Shown here piece by piece: positions 35,086 to 47,952 of a DNA stretch of 64,000 nt. Source of the stretch: Brasenia schreberi (taxonomy: Eukaryota > Streptophyta > Magnoliopsida > Nymphaeales > Cabombaceae); the NCBI GenBank assembly GCA_036023115.1, contig JAYKKT010000041.1:5481501-5545500 (forward strand), in the 5' to 3' direction. The notes beneath the pieces were generated by a model. That model made no database searches. It was not told where the DNA came from and saw only the letters and a program-made list of their open reading frames with translations. The translations under genes were made by a program, and so were the position numbers. Each line of letters opens with the position of its first letter. Within the stretch, counting starts at the first letter, position 1.

Positions 35086-35503
35086 GGGAAATGGAGCAGT
35101 GGAAGAGCTCGTGTTTTTAACACTCCGTAATTGAGAAGGACGACAAGGGAAACGCATGCGAAACGTTGGGTGGTTGAGTCATATGTGGCATTTTCTTTAT
35201 CGATCACGTGTGTGTGAAAGCTCACTGTCCACAGCACATTCACGAGAGAGAGAGAGAGAGGGGGGGGCGTGTTGCTTGCATCTCCCTCTACACCTCAATA
35301 ACTCCTTTACCTCTTGTCCACTTTTGCTCTGTCCAGATGTTTTTTTAATAGGATTTTTCTGTGGGAAAATGGAGCAGTGGAAGAGCAAGTGTTTTTAACA
35401 CTCCGTAATTGAGAGGGACGACAAGGGAAACGCGGTGGTTGAGTCATATGTGGCATTTTCTTTATCGATAACGTGTGTGTGAAAGCTCACTGCCCATAGC
35501 ACA

Positions 35504-35550
<47 letters not shown>

Positions 35551-35650
35551 TGTTTTTTGCATTTCCCTCTACAACTCAATTACTCCTTTACCTCTTGTCC
35601 AATTTTGCTCTGTCCAGATTTTTTTTTAATAAGATTTTTCTGTGCAGATT
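35086..35650. repeat. 278-bp tandem duplication with GA tracts and G-box-like site
   Basis: Two units carry ATGGAGCAGTGGAAGAGC at 35091 and 35369, then AACACTCCGTAATTGAGA, GTGGTTGAGTCATATGTGGC, TTTCTTTATCGATMACGTG, GAAAGCTCACTG, a GA run and TACCTCTTGTCCA. The first unit has ATCACGTGTG, a G-box core; in the second it is ATAACGTGTG. GA runs (about 35245-35263 and 35509-35547) differ in length. No gene is attached. Confidence 0.88.
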
Positions 35651-36059
35651 TGATTCCTAGGTAACTGCTACATTTCTGATCACTGACAAGAGTTGGACCT
35701 GATCAAATTTATCATACTAGGCAGGCAGGACGAATCTAGATTTTTTCCCCTCGCATCTAAATTCATGTTTGGAACTTCGGTGTTCGGACCACAAAATGTC
35801 CGTGAAGTTCTATTTATCAGCATCCTAATATAGGAGTTATACTTTCGAAAACTATGATATCGTGTACCATCCAAATCAGAGTGCAGGTTTCGTCTGAAAA
35901 TGGTGCAAGCAAGCTCAGTTAAAAGAATTTTTCCCTGTTGTACCTCCTAATAACATACGAATTGTTTTTTCTCTCTCTTTTGAGTTTCAGTAAGGACTTC
36001 ACCACGATGGCAGCTTCCTTTTTCTGAAGCAGAGATGCCTAGCACAAGCATGGTGTCAA
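35651..36059. other. No recognisable feature
   Basis: Non-coding sequence between the tandem duplication and an RTE fragment. Confidence 0.5.
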
Positions 36060-36265
36060 GGGCTCACAATAAGCTAAATCAGTCTTTATTGTTTCTTTCC
36101 ACCACTTTTGTAGTGGCTCTCTACTTCTTTTAATACTTTCAAAATCTAGTTTTTCATAGCTTCTTACAGGTTCTTCTTTATATATATTCAAACACCTTAA
36201 ATGATATTCTCTCATTTTATCCTCTATTGGTGCCACACATAATTTATTTCTAATAACTTCATGAT
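36060..36265 (-). mobile_element. RTE LINE fragment, decayed
   Basis: The minus strand reads [24 protein letters not shown] and KTDLAYCE of the RTE C-terminal region. It lacks the 3' tail and the rest of the element. Confidence 0.8.
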
Positions 36266-36829
36266 GCCAAAGTTATCTATCAATAAAAATTGTGCACAAC
36301 GGTTCTAGCCATTGACAGGTTTCTTTGAATTAAAAAATGAAAGAAAACATTTTCAGCACTTTGTTTCCTATTTGTTCTTCACGTATCCACTTTTCCGCAT
36401 CTTGTTAACTATGTGCGAACACTTAAAATGGTTCTTGAACAGTCAAAACTATTCATGCACATTGGTTGACGATGATGCGTACTAACCACTATCCTGAAGG
36501 ACCGACAGAAGGCTAAGCCACATTAAAATGATATCTATACTGAAAAGCAATGCATATGTTTGCTAATGAACCTGAAATGGCAATACTCTTTGGTACTATA
36601 ACATGATTTTCACCACTGGCGGACCTATTCACGGGTGAGGAGAGGAGGCGGCGAGGTCACCCAAACCCCGAAAAGATCCACAAGCGTCTATACCAGCCAA
36701 ATTTTTTGAGAAACTATATAAAGTGGCTCACCTCAATTTCACTCGACTGAACTTCCCTATCAATCGATGTAGTTGGTTTCTCTCTTACATTAAAGATCCC
36801 CGTTCTTCTTAGCATCCTACCAACAAGAC

Positions 36830-37175
36830 GTGGCTGTTTCTAAGTAGGTTTCCAATTTATCTGGTTCTAAGTAGGTTTCCAATTTACTTGGAACCAGGAA
36901 TCGCAGCTGAGTTAGGACTAGACCAGTTTGAATTTTAATTTAAGGTCCAAATCATTCAGAAGCTGGAAAAAATATTAAAAATTTGAAAATTACAAAAATT
37001 AAAAAAATAACAAGGAACTGATGGTTTGGAAGTGCCGATTCCGGTTTGAGTCAGTTCCATGGAACTGAAACCGAACCGAGTGGTCCCTAGTTTTGGGTCC
37101 AGTTCGGAGCCCGATTTCAGATCTACTTCGGTTCTTGATGGAACCGTTGGGCCAGTTCGGAACTGGCCATGCCTA
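36830..37175. mobile_element. Possible second hAT-like relic with GGTTCC/GGAACC repeats
   Basis: Many GGAACC, GGTTCC and CGGTTC motifs surround an AT-rich middle, and the segment ends in GGCCATGCCTACC. A 28-base unit (GTTCTAAGTAGGTTTCCAATT) is tandemly repeated near 36837-36890. Subterminal motif clusters of this kind occur in plant hAT MITEs, but no clean inverted ends or 8-bp duplication were found. Confidence 0.3.
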
Positions 37176-38558
37176 CCAACATTTAGTCATCGAGACCCCC
37201 GCTCCCCCATTGCTTCTTAAATGGGAGGATTCAGGCCAACCCAATCTCCCATTCAACTAATAGGTGGGTTTGGGGAATTCCAATCCATACCATAGTGTGA
37301 CAGTACTGTCAAATCGATATGAACTCAAAAACTATCATTCTCTATGGCCATCCACAATATTATCCTCGCCATGATCCATTGACCTGTCGGTGACATTGTA
37401 GCAAGGTCGATACCTCAGTTGACAGCGCTGCTCCCCAATGTGAATCCACCATTAGCTACAGAATTAGTGCCCATAACAAGCCCAATGGTGCGGACAATTG
37501 ATCCTAACTTGATTCATCAACACTGTTAAGATACACTTAGGTTTGGAGCTCAGGACTCTCAATCAGCCTATGTATTTCAAACCCTACCATAAGTAGATTT
37601 GTACGGTGGCACCTCTCCCAAGAGGTTATAGAATTCCATATTTTACAACTCTTTCCAAAGAGGATTGTAAGTCCACCTGCAAACTCATAAGCTTGTTTAT
37701 GATCCAATGTAGAGGGATTAACAGGAATGAGTTGCATTACAATTGCTTTTGCTTGAACGGATGCACTTTGGCGGGCCCTGTAGGAGCCCACTTGTGCCTT
37801 GAGAATGTCCATCTACTCTAATTTAACAACTATGAAATCGATCCTTCATTGGGCTTCTTTGCAAGTCGGTAGGAAAGAGTTGAGGGTATACAATACCTAG
37901 TGGCACGAGGATGTTGTGCGACGATGAACCTTACTAGTCTTTGGAGGACTCACCATGAATGGTCAAAGAGTACAACAAAGTCCTTTGGTAGGTTCTACTA
38001 AGCATCACCTCTACAAAGTTCAGTTGGCAAGACCAAGAGTCCTAATAACCAACATTGTACTGTAGAAGCAGAATTGCATACAGTGTGATATACCACCTCT
38101 CTAGGAGATGGAACAAGTGCATCCCTTTCCGATGAGTCAATCTCAATGTTGTTGGTAGGAGTGACCTGCAATATTGACATGAAATTGATTCCCATGGCCT
38201 GAAGTGCTTGAAGGTGATTGACATAATTGTATAAGAAAGTTGTATGTGCTTGTGGTAACCAGTAACTCCTCGCGGCCTGCACAAGGAAATTAGAGTGCTA
38301 CAAAGAGGAAGAAACTCCTATTAAATCATCTTGAGTTGTTGGATCAACCCGTTTATGTTCAAGTGCATGATTTGTCATCAGTGCATCCTCCTCCATTATA
38401 TTAGCCAGTTGTTCCTTGAAAGCCTAACTAGGATCAAATGTAGCAAGGGTTTCTCTTGCAATCACTGAACTGACATGCTATTGATTTGGGAGCACAAGAC
38501 TTGATGCGTTGGCCCAATGTTCGGTCACGACAGCATCAGGCTTTCCCCATCTACTAAT
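37176..38558. other. Unidentified minus-strand frames
   Basis: Minus-strand frames at 37812-37537 and 38282-37998 (91 and 94 codons) have protein-like composition (for example AIVMQLIPVNPSTLDHKQAY). I do not recognise a family. A decayed retroelement gag is one possibility. Confidence 0.3.
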
Positions 38559-38934
38559 TGAAAGTATGCAAATGGACTTTTTTTGGATGAAGGAATAGAG
38601 AAGCGTCGTGGGACTATGAATTTCTAAGCACCATTTTGGTTGAGGAAGAGTTTTACAATCGAGATTTCAAGTAAAGAAAAAGATACGAAAATACTTTCTA
38701 CTATTTATATTTGTATCTTTCTATTTTCTCTTTTATGCTTTTCCACCATAGGTTTTTAGTTTTCAGCTTTAGAGAAACGACTCCTTGATTTTCTCCAAAT
38801 ACTTAACACAAATAATGTTTCCTTTTAAATTATTTTGTAAAATTGGTTTCATGGTTTGAAACTGCATCCCATGAAATCAAAAAAGGTCTTTTCATGGAAA
38901 CACATGTGAAGCTAAACATGAAAATGGAAGTACA
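38559..38934 (-). repeat. 3' LTR of the decayed Copia element
   Basis: It aligns along its length with 43786-44148. The shared landmarks are TGAARGYATRNARATGGACTTT at the inner or outer end, the AAAAAGATACGA block, TTTCCTTTTAAATWATTTTGT and the GCATCCCATGAAAT block. Confidence 0.72.
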
Positions 38935-41900
38935 CATTAACTTATATCTCTTACTTGGCAAGTTGAGTTGAATCTTGATAGAATGGCTTCCTCCCACTAT
39001 TTCTTGTCTTAACTTATTTTATCAATTTTTCAGTCACAAAAGTGCAACTACTATGGGATTATACTTATTATGCGATATTTCGTAATCAATTTGTTTTTCT
39101 TACATAACAATTCATATATGTATTTCTACACAATAAAGAGTTTTAGGCATATCTTAAACCCTATGTACCTAACATGCTTAGTAAAATAATCTCCATATAT
39201 GCTTTGAGTCAAGAGGTCTGCTATTATATCTTTCATAGATAGATAAAATATTAATACTTCATTCTTTTAAAACATAAAATGAATATAATGATATTTTACC
39301 ATTATATCCTTTCTCTTGGAGCTATCAGTTCCACTCTTTATCAAACTTATATGCACTATTGTCATAGTATATAACAAACGGCTTATTGGCTATATCCAAT
39401 TTAAAATCTTGTATGAAATGGTTTAGCCAAACTATACTAATTACAGTCTTACTATAAGCAATATACTCAACTAATTGTACATACAAAGCTACTTAATCTT
39501 ATTAAACGATCAAGAAACAACAACACCTTCAAACAATAAAATATGACTGAAGGTTAATTTACTCCATCTTTGCTCCTAGTAAAGTCAACAGTTGAGTATC
39601 TAACTACATTTAGTTTATATACATAATAACATAATTTTAAATCCTTGTTCTTTTTAGATATCTCAAAATCTTTTTTATTATAACCCACCATGATTACTTT
39701 GATATTTACTAATAAGATCTACAATAAAACAAATATCAAGTATTGTACATAACATAACATACATCAAGCTACCAACAACTTGAAGAATAGGGACATTTGT
39801 TTTTTCTTATCTCCTTTTACAATAGGTATGCTTAGAGGCTTTCAATCACCTATTATAAACTTTTTGAGGATATAGCCAATATATCTCTCTTGACTCAAAT
39901 ATAGTAGTTTGTATACTTTATTATGAATAATTGTATACCTACACTATAGAATGTCTCCCCATATCCTTCATTTCAAACTTGAAACTCAACCATGACTTGG
40001 TTTTGACTATTATATCATTGTCATTTTAAGTCAACAAAATGTTATCTACATATAAAGATAGAATGACAAAGTGACATCTACCGCTTCAAATATAAATACA
40101 ATGATCAAGTTTATTAGCCATAAATTCAAGTTTTATAATGGTATTTTGAAAGGATAAATATCATTGATAAGGTGATTATTAAGGCTGTATAGGGATTTTT
40201 CAACCTATAAACTTTATCTTTCTAGTTTTTAACAAGATAACCATTTGATTATTTTATATAAGTGGTTTCATTAAAGTCACCATTCAGAAATGCTAATGTA
40301 CATCTAATTGACGTAAATCTAAATTATAAAAAATAATAATAGTTAGAATTATCTTTATAGATGTAAATTTTATACTGAGAGAATATGTGTATATTATCTA
40401 TACTATCTTTTGAGAAACCTTTTTGTAATCCACCTTGCCTTAAATTTATCTATTGAACCATCATATTTATATTTCTTTTTAAGTACATATTTATAAACAA
40501 ATACTTTCCTTTCATTTGGCAAATATGTCAATTCTCGGACTTAGTTTTTCTTAATAAATTCAATTTATTTATCCACTGTTTTTACTTAGTCTGTTGATTC
40601 ACATGAACTTATACTTTCTTGATAAGTTAAGTTTTTAGTCATTTCATCTAAATCTACTGTTGGTTTATCATCTTCATCCTCAAGATGTCTAAGCTTGAGG
40701 TAGAGGTCCATTTGGTAAAGTATGTTTTCCAATACTTATGCATCGCAGCTTCAGCAAAGGTCTTGGGTTCTCTAACCTTAATACGATAGATCGGTCCGCA
40801 CTCCCGTCATTCTCATGTCCATGCCCATTTGCCAACCTATGCTCAACACCATCCAATCAAGCCAGCATCTCCAACTAAGATTGTTCCAAAACCAATCTCT
40901 TTATAAGTTATGGAGCAACACTCTACTCGAGTCTCTACAATGGGTCATCACATCGGTCTCCATGTGTTGGATGGAATGCTCCAAGCGATCACTCGTAACA
41001 TCACAGGTATACTCATAAGCATCCGTACATCATTCAATGTCTTTAACTATAGTATTCATCTCACTCGTCAACCATTCAAAGCCTTCCACAACACAAGCTA
41101 TCATGCGTCTACGTCAGGTAAAATACTCGATAACATCTGAGAGTCAATAACTAGTACAACCTTCAATTTCTCCTTTATAGGACGAACGAGGTCACCAACT
41201 ACCTCAGTGTTAGTGACCATCAACATCAATGGAGGCAACATTGATAAGTGTGAGTTACCTTTTTGCTATTAATATGATGGGTATGTCTCACACTGACTCA
41301 CCGATACTCTGAATCAAATCGATTTTAATACCAAAGTTATCACGTCCCAATATTAGAATCTCCCAACGACTTAAAACTCGCAATTGATGCTAAGTCACAC
41401 ATGACTTAGATATCATGGTTCAGTGAAAGCTTAAGATTGATGATTGAGAGGCCTATAACATGTAAATAAGAAAACAAATTGATTATATTGATAGCAAAAT
41501 AGTGCATGGCTTATGACACACTTATAACTCATATATAGAACTCTTATTGAGTACCAAAGTAAAGGGTGTCCCCTAACTATAGCATGGCTCAAAATTAATA
41601 CTAGAGTTACCAAGTGATCCCATAGAGAGGCCTCGTTATACAATCATGATGCAAATTTTCACTATGGAGGGTTCCCGGGTCATATAAGATACAACCTTAT
41701 AAGGAACTTTGTTCAGTATGTATGTTATTATAAACATTGCTTCTTCGTAAAAGGGCTCTAGGTAGAGAAGCATTTGTTAATATGGACTTGCTTACATTCA
41801 AAAGCATCTGATTTTTGTTGAGGTATTTTGGGTATGATGGTCTACTTTATTATTTCAAAGTTCTTGCAATATTTTGAAAACTTAGAAGAGGTGCACTCGT

Positions 41901-43772
41901 CATCTCAATGTGACCTCAAGACTTTAATTTTACAATCCAACTAACTTTCAACTTTTTATTTGTATTCTTTGAAAATATGTAATCCTCAAACTTATTTGAC
42001 AAGAGTTATATATATTCTTACATCAAATAATTATCAATGAAGGATATAAAATAAACCTTCTTTCGATAAGACCTTAATCTAAAAGGTTCACAACTATGTA
42101 TATGAATAATTTATAATAATCTTATGGCTCTAATAACATCTTTAGGAAGACTTTTTTGTCATTTTCATTGTATACATAACCCACATGTATTAAATGAGGT
42201 TTCATAAAAACCAAGAAATAAATTGAAGTTGCTAATTTCTTTGACTTATTCAAACACACATATCATAATCATTTATGCCATACATTCACATCAATAATGA
42301 AAATACAATCAGCATAAGTAGAAGAACTAGTTTCATTAGTTAAAATATTGAGTTTAGACAAACCACTATCAGAATTAAACGTGACAAAAGTAAATGTGTT
42401 CTTGCTTTCATACAATCACTTTTTCAAGAACAAATATGATCTTAAAACCCTTCTAACTAAGACAGACACAAATATGAAATTAAGCCTAATAAAAAGCATA
42501 ATCAGTATATCAATCAATAAAATATATATACACTAAATATTAATCTTAAAGGACCTAAATTCTAGAACATCGACATAGGTATTATTTTTTATATAAACTT
42601 GATATTCCCAAGGTTGGTACTCCTTTAGACCAATAGCTCTCTCTTTGAAATGTGGTGAATTACTTCAAAATCCATCCACCATTAAGTAACATCATAGTCC
42701 ATATAGGCATTCATAAATGACACAAGCTACTTCATGCTTCTCCTTTTTCTTACCTTATTGCGTATTTCTCTCATTTATCTTCTGTTATAGCAATCTCTTT
42801 TGTAGTGCTCCATTTTTAAATAGCTAAAATATTTTATCCATGAAAGAAATTTGTGCAATTTCTTGAATGTTTGATCTCTTTTTTTACCATATTTGTTAGA
42901 CCTTTTACTCTGTGTCATTTTGTTTTGATGGTTTTTGGAGTTGGATGCAATGTCATCTTGAACAAAGAGTAAATTTTTCTTTTGTGTTTATTCATATGCT
43001 CTTGCTTAATGACTAATTTTAGTGGGAGCTCAGTAAGGGTGAGGTTATAGTTGAGCGTAAGTATTGTAGTGACCTTGTTTTAGGAGAATGGTAAGCTATT
43101 TAGAATAGTCAAAATTTGAATTGGGTCAAGAATAATTGTCTAAGAACAACTAAGTTTCTAGCCATGACTAACATTTTGTTTATGTATTCAATAACATTAT
43201 CTTCTTCCTTTATCGTGTGTGAGTTGTATTTTTGAATGAGAAACAAAATGTCTAACTCAATTGTAGTATTACATTTGATTGACACAAACTCATTCATTTT
43301 TTTAGATGTTTGCATTCCTTAAATATCTTAATAAGGTCATTATCTATATAAGCTAGCATAATAGTTCTAGCTAAAATATCATCCTTTGTAAATGTTTTAT
43401 AGTTTTTTTTCTTCATCAATTGTATCGAGTGGAGATTGGATTATTATTTCTTTTAATACATAATTCACACCTTTAAGTTCAAAGCTAATGGAATTATACT
43501 TTTCAAAATTTGGAAGTTCACGATATTTTACTTCTTAGTTCTTGCTAGTTTAGACACTTTGATTGTCATTTTTCAAGTGTATGCAAATTTAACAAATAAA
43601 GGGTCTAACCATTTAAAGAAATAAACAAGAAACTAACAATTGGTCTAATAAACAAGATTGAAGTCTTCTAGTCTATGCAAGAAAGATAATTTAATTATAA
43701 TCTGAGCATGGAACTAGAGAACTCTCCTTAAGTTCGAGTAGTACTAACAAGGGTGACTATAGATCAACAAAT

Positions 43773-43784
43773 GCTCTGATACCA
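43773..43784 (-). other. Copia primer-binding site (tRNA-iMet)
   Basis: A perfect TGGTATCAGAGC on the minus strand, one base after the LTR terminus CA at 43787-43786. Confidence 0.88.
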
Positions 43785-43785
43785 A

Positions 43786-44148
43786 TGAAGGCATATAGAT
43801 GGACTTTGAGAGATAGAGAAATAGTGGAGAACGTGAAACTATAAATCTCGAGGTACGGTTTTCAACCAAGATAAGTTTTACAATCAAGATTTCAAGTAGA
43901 GAAAAAGATACGAGAATTCCCTCAACTCTCTATATTGATATCTTTCTTTTTTATTCCCTTCATTGATAATTTTTCTCACCTGAGAGAAGCAAATCATTGA
44001 TTCCCTCATAATGTTCGGCACAAATAAATAACATTTCCTTTTAAATAATTTTGTAAATTGGTTTGATGGTTTGAAGCTGCATCCCATGAAATAAAAAAAG
44101 AGGCCCTTCTTTCTTGATTTAATAAAAACACATCTATAAGGCTAAATA
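43786..44148 (-). repeat. 5' LTR of the decayed Copia element, split by an RTE
   Basis: Matches 38559-38934. The LTR breaks at the RTE target ATCTATAAGGCTAAATA (44132-44148) and continues for about 34 bases from 47452. Confidence 0.72.
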
Positions 44149-44224
44149 CGACAACAACAACAACAACAACTAAGCCTTTTCCCATACTAGACGAGGTCGG
44201 CTACATGGATTCTTTGTTTCCATA

Positions 44225-47200
44225 CTAGACAGGGTCGTGTGCCATGTTAGCAGTTAACTCCCAATAAGCTAGATCATTCTTTATTGTTTCTTTCCAACAC
44301 TTTTGTGGTCGTCCTTTACCTCTTTTAATACTTTCCAAATTTAATTTTTCTAACCTTCTTACAGATTCTTCTTTTGATCTTCTTTCTATATGTCCAAACC
44401 ATCTTAAATGATATTCTCTCATTTTATCCTCTATTTGTGTCACTTCTAATTTGTTTCTAATAACCTCATTATGTATACGGTCTTTTCTTGTATGACCACT
44501 CATCCATCTCAACATCTTCATTTCTGTCACAGACATCTTTTGTACATGTTGATGATTAACTGCCCAACACTCAGAACCATAAAACATGGCAGGCCTAATT
44601 GCTGCTCTATAATATTTACCTTTTAATTTTAATGGTATCTTTTTATCACAAAGAATACCTGATGCTCCTCTCCATTTTAACCAACCAGCATTAATTCTAT
44701 GTGTAACATCTCCATCAATTCTTCAATCACTTTGAAAAATTGACCCTAGGTATTTAAAACTTTTATTTTGGGGAATACAATGTGTGCCATTTTTAATTTC
44801 TATGTCATCTGAAGTAGCCAAATGATCAAACTTACATTCCATATATTCTGTCTTTGTTCTACTAAGTCGGAGGCCTTTGTTTTCTAATGTTTCTCTCCAT
44901 AGTTCCAATTTTCTATTAACTTTTTCCTTAGACTCCTCCACTAATACAATGTCATCTGCAAATAACATACACCAAGGTACTTCATCTTGAATATGGTTTG
45001 TTAACTCATCCATCACCATTATAAATAAGTATGGACTTAAAGTTGATCCTTGATGTAACCCAATATTAACTTCAAAGAAGTCTGTCGTTCCTTCATGAGT
45101 CCTCACACATGTTTTTGCACCATCATACATGTCTCTTATAAGGTTAATATATGTCAATGGGATACCTCTTTTTTCCAAAGTTCTCCAAAGAACCTCCCTC
45201 GGTACCCTATCATAAGCTTTTTCTAGATCAATAAAGATCATCTGAAGGTCTTTCTTTTTTGCTCTAAAATATTCCATAAGACGTCTCAAAAGGTGAATCG
45301 CTTCAATAGTAGATCTACCTGGCATAAATCCAAATTGGTTCTCTGTTGTACTTGATACTTGTCTTAACCTACGTTCGATAATTCTTTCCCATAATTTCAT
45401 AGTATGACTCATTAACTTGATACCTCGATAATTCGCACAATTTTGAATGTCTCCCTTGTTCTTATATATGGGTATAAGTGTACTTGCTCTCCATTCCTCG
45501 GGCATCTTTTGGTTTTTCCATATTTCATTAAATAGTCTTGTGAGCCAAGTGATTCCTATTTCTCCTAGTATTTTCCAAACTTATATAGGAATATTATCTG
45601 GTCCTACCGATTTACCACTCTTCATATGTTTAAGAGCCTCTTTGACTTCATTCTTTTGAATACGTCGGTAGAAATTGTGGTTTATATACTTTTTTGATTT
45701 GGCTAAATCTCCTAAACTAATACTAACATCTTTATTTTCATTAAAAAGATTATAAAAATAGTTTTTCCATCTATTTCTTATATCATCATTTGCCACTAGA
45801 ATTTTTTCATCCTCGTCTTTTATGCATCTAACATAATTAAGATCTTTAGTTTTCTTATCTCTAGCCCTAGCTATCCTAAAAATATCTCTTTCACCCTCTT
45901 TTGAGTTGAGTTTTTTATATAAGTCCTCCCAAATCTTAGCTTTTACTTCACTAACAGCCTTTTTTGCTTCCTTCTTTGCTTTCTTATAAGCTTCTAAAGT
46001 TTCACTAGTTTTCTTAGCATAATGTAATTTGTAACATGCCCTCTTTGCCTTGATTTTATTTTGTACTACTTCACTCCACCACCAAGCTTCTTTTTGTGCC
46101 GGTACACCTCCCTTAGATACACCTAACACATCTTTCACCACTTTCCTAATATGTATAGCATATTGTTCCACATATCAGAGGGTGTGCCAACATAATTCCA
46201 AACATCTCCTTGAAGGACTTTCTGTTTAAATATATCTTCTTTCTCGCTTTTGAGGTTCCACCATTTAGTCTGAATAGCTCGATGCACTCTTTTCTTCTTT
46301 GTCCATTTTTTTATTTGTAAATCCATAACTAAAAGTCGATGTTGGGTGGTTAAGCTTTCTCCTGGAATTACCTTACAATCTTTACAACACGCTCTATCTT
46401 TTTTTCTATAAATAAAGTAATCAATTTGTGTTTGTGATAAGCCACTCTTATAAGTAATTAAATGTTCATCTCGTTTTTTGAAGATTGTATTGACTATAAA
46501 GAGATCAAATGACATAGCAAAATTTAAAATCTCCCTACCTTCCTCGTTTATATCCCCATAACCAAAGTTTTCATGAATCCCTTGATATCCTAATGCCTCT
46601 TTACCGACATGTCCATTTAAATCTCCTCCTAGACAAATCATCTCCCTTTGTGGAATCTTTTGAAACACCTTATCTAACTCTTCCTAAAAAACTGTCTTTA
46701 TACTATCTTCTAGTCCTACTTGGGGTGCGTAAGCACAAACTATATTCAAAACCTCTGCTCCTAACACTAATTTCAATGTCATGATTCGGTCACCATATCA
46801 TTGTATGTCTACTACACTCTCCTTTAAATCTTTATTTATGATAATACCAACTCCGTTTCGGGCCTTTTCTTTACCTGAGTACTATAATTTAAAACATGTA
46901 TCCTCTATCTCCTTTGCTTTTTCTCCAACCCATTTTGTCTCTTGTAAACATAGAATATGAATCTTTCTCCGAATCATAGTATCTGCCACCTCCATTAGCT
47001 TACCCGATAATGTTCCGATATTCCAAGAACCAATACGAATCTTATTATCTAGGACTAGCTTCCTTACCCCCCACATCCGTCCATAATCAAAATGCGAAGA
47101 CCCTCTCTGAAAATTTTTCACTACATTCAGGCGGCAATGTAGCGGGACTAACTTCTTTACCCACACCCGTCTATGATGTGGGAACCCTCTCTGCAATTGA

Positions 47201-47319
47201 TTCACTACATTCGGGCGAAAATGTAGTGGCCCTTGCTTACTTCTTACTGCATTCGGGCTCTGCAGCACGTCGCTAGGCGGGGACACCCTAAAGCAATGCT
47301 CATAATTTTTGTAATCCAT
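44225..47319 (-). pseudogene. RTE endonuclease-reverse transcriptase ORF, lightly damaged
   Basis: From 47319 downward: the N-terminal region, then APE-type endonuclease (GSWNIGTLSG, LCLQETKWVG, GGDLNGHVGKEALGYQG, SQTQIDYFI), a linker rich in Lys and Glu (AYKKAKKEAKKAVSEVKAKI), then RT ([72 protein letters not shown]), and a C-terminal domain ([28 protein letters not shown]). By family knowledge the endonuclease nicks the target and RT primes on it. Stops occur at about 46880, 46796, 46684, 45580 and 44722, and the frame changes near 46160. At the 3' end a small local rearrangement replaces the usual [13 protein letters not shown]. Confidence 0.93.
47101..47275 (-). repeat. 84-bp tandem repeats with small hairpins in RTE 5' region
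   Basis: CCCTCTCTG occurs at 47101 and 47185. CTACATT...AATGTAG stem-loops occur at 47121-47142 and 47205-47226, so the period is exactly 84, or 28 codons. A partial third unit continues to about 47275. The same block, less complete, starts the copy at 57475. Confidence 0.9.
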
Positions 47320-47661
47320 GTTGTAGAAATCCGACGAAGTTTTACGCTGGCTGTCGGAAGCCTAACACAACCCTCCTCCTTTATCCAGGCTTGGGACCAG
47401 CAATGCAAGGGTGATCCCTTACATGGGCGGAGTTATCTATAAGGCTAAATATGATTAAAAAATTATATATTAGCCTACACTAAAGTTATTGAAGAGAAAA
47501 TAACCAAAATTCCAAAACTAGGAACTTGCAAATGAAAGAATGAAGAAAGGTCTCATGCTTCCTTGGTTCTCAACATGTCAATGTTACAAAATACATTTTA
47601 TATTTTCCTTTTCTCCCCCTTTGGCTTGTTCTTCTTCTATTATTGTCTTTGCTGAAAAATC

Positions 47662-47930
47662 TATTGTTTTAGCCTTTTCTATATTTTAAGGTATTATTAT
47701 AATGGTCCTTTATTACTAAGGGCATTTTAGTCATTTTATGTTTAACAGTCTACTATATAAGGACTCGACAACTTGTATTAGGTTTAATGATTTCATATTA
47801 ATAGAGAGAAAAAGAGGGGGGGCGACCTCCATTAGAGGGTTTGCCCCTCCTCCAATCTCCACCATGTTCGTTCTTCCGATACATTTGCCCTTCATTGTTC
47901 CACATTGTTGTGCATATCGGACTGCCAAGG
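47662..47930 (+). repeat. Left LTR of the capture unit
   Basis: Matches 49036-49281 over most of its length. It includes CTATATAAGGACT, a likely promoter TATA. Its 3' border is blurred by divergence after about 47890. Confidence 0.7.
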
Positions 47931-47952
47931 TGCAATCCTAAGTTGTCAGCCA

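Larger units (their letters stand above)
44149..47434 (-). mobile_element. Full-length RTE-clade LINE, 3286 bp
   Basis: It is flanked by an identical 17-bp target duplication, ATCTATAAGGCTAAATA (44132-44148 and 47435-47451). The 3' end is a (TTG)n tail at 44149-44170. The 5' region has 84-bp tandem repeats. There is one ORF with endonuclease then RT and no separate ORF1, plus almost no 3' UTR and a simple-repeat tail. These features fit the RTE clade. The copy is only lightly damaged, with about five in-frame stops and one frameshift, so it is among the younger ones. It lies inside a Copia LTR. Confidence 0.95.
38559..47485 (-). mobile_element. Decayed Copia-type LTR element holding a full-length RTE
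   Basis: The sequences at 38559-38934 and 43786-44148 plus 47452-47485 are direct repeats (for example ATTTCAAGTARAGAAAAAGATACGA and GAARCTGCATCCCATGAAAT) and act as 3' and 5' LTRs on the minus strand. A perfect PBS, TGGTATCAGAGC, lies at 43784-43773. Internal frames are badly decayed, but FVILSLYVDNILLT near 40090-40030 is a recognisable Copia RT box with YVDD changed to YVDN, and a gag-like piece lies at 43315-43109. Flanks CTAAT and CTAAA may be a worn 5-bp target duplication. The outer LTR border is an estimate. Confidence 0.72.
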
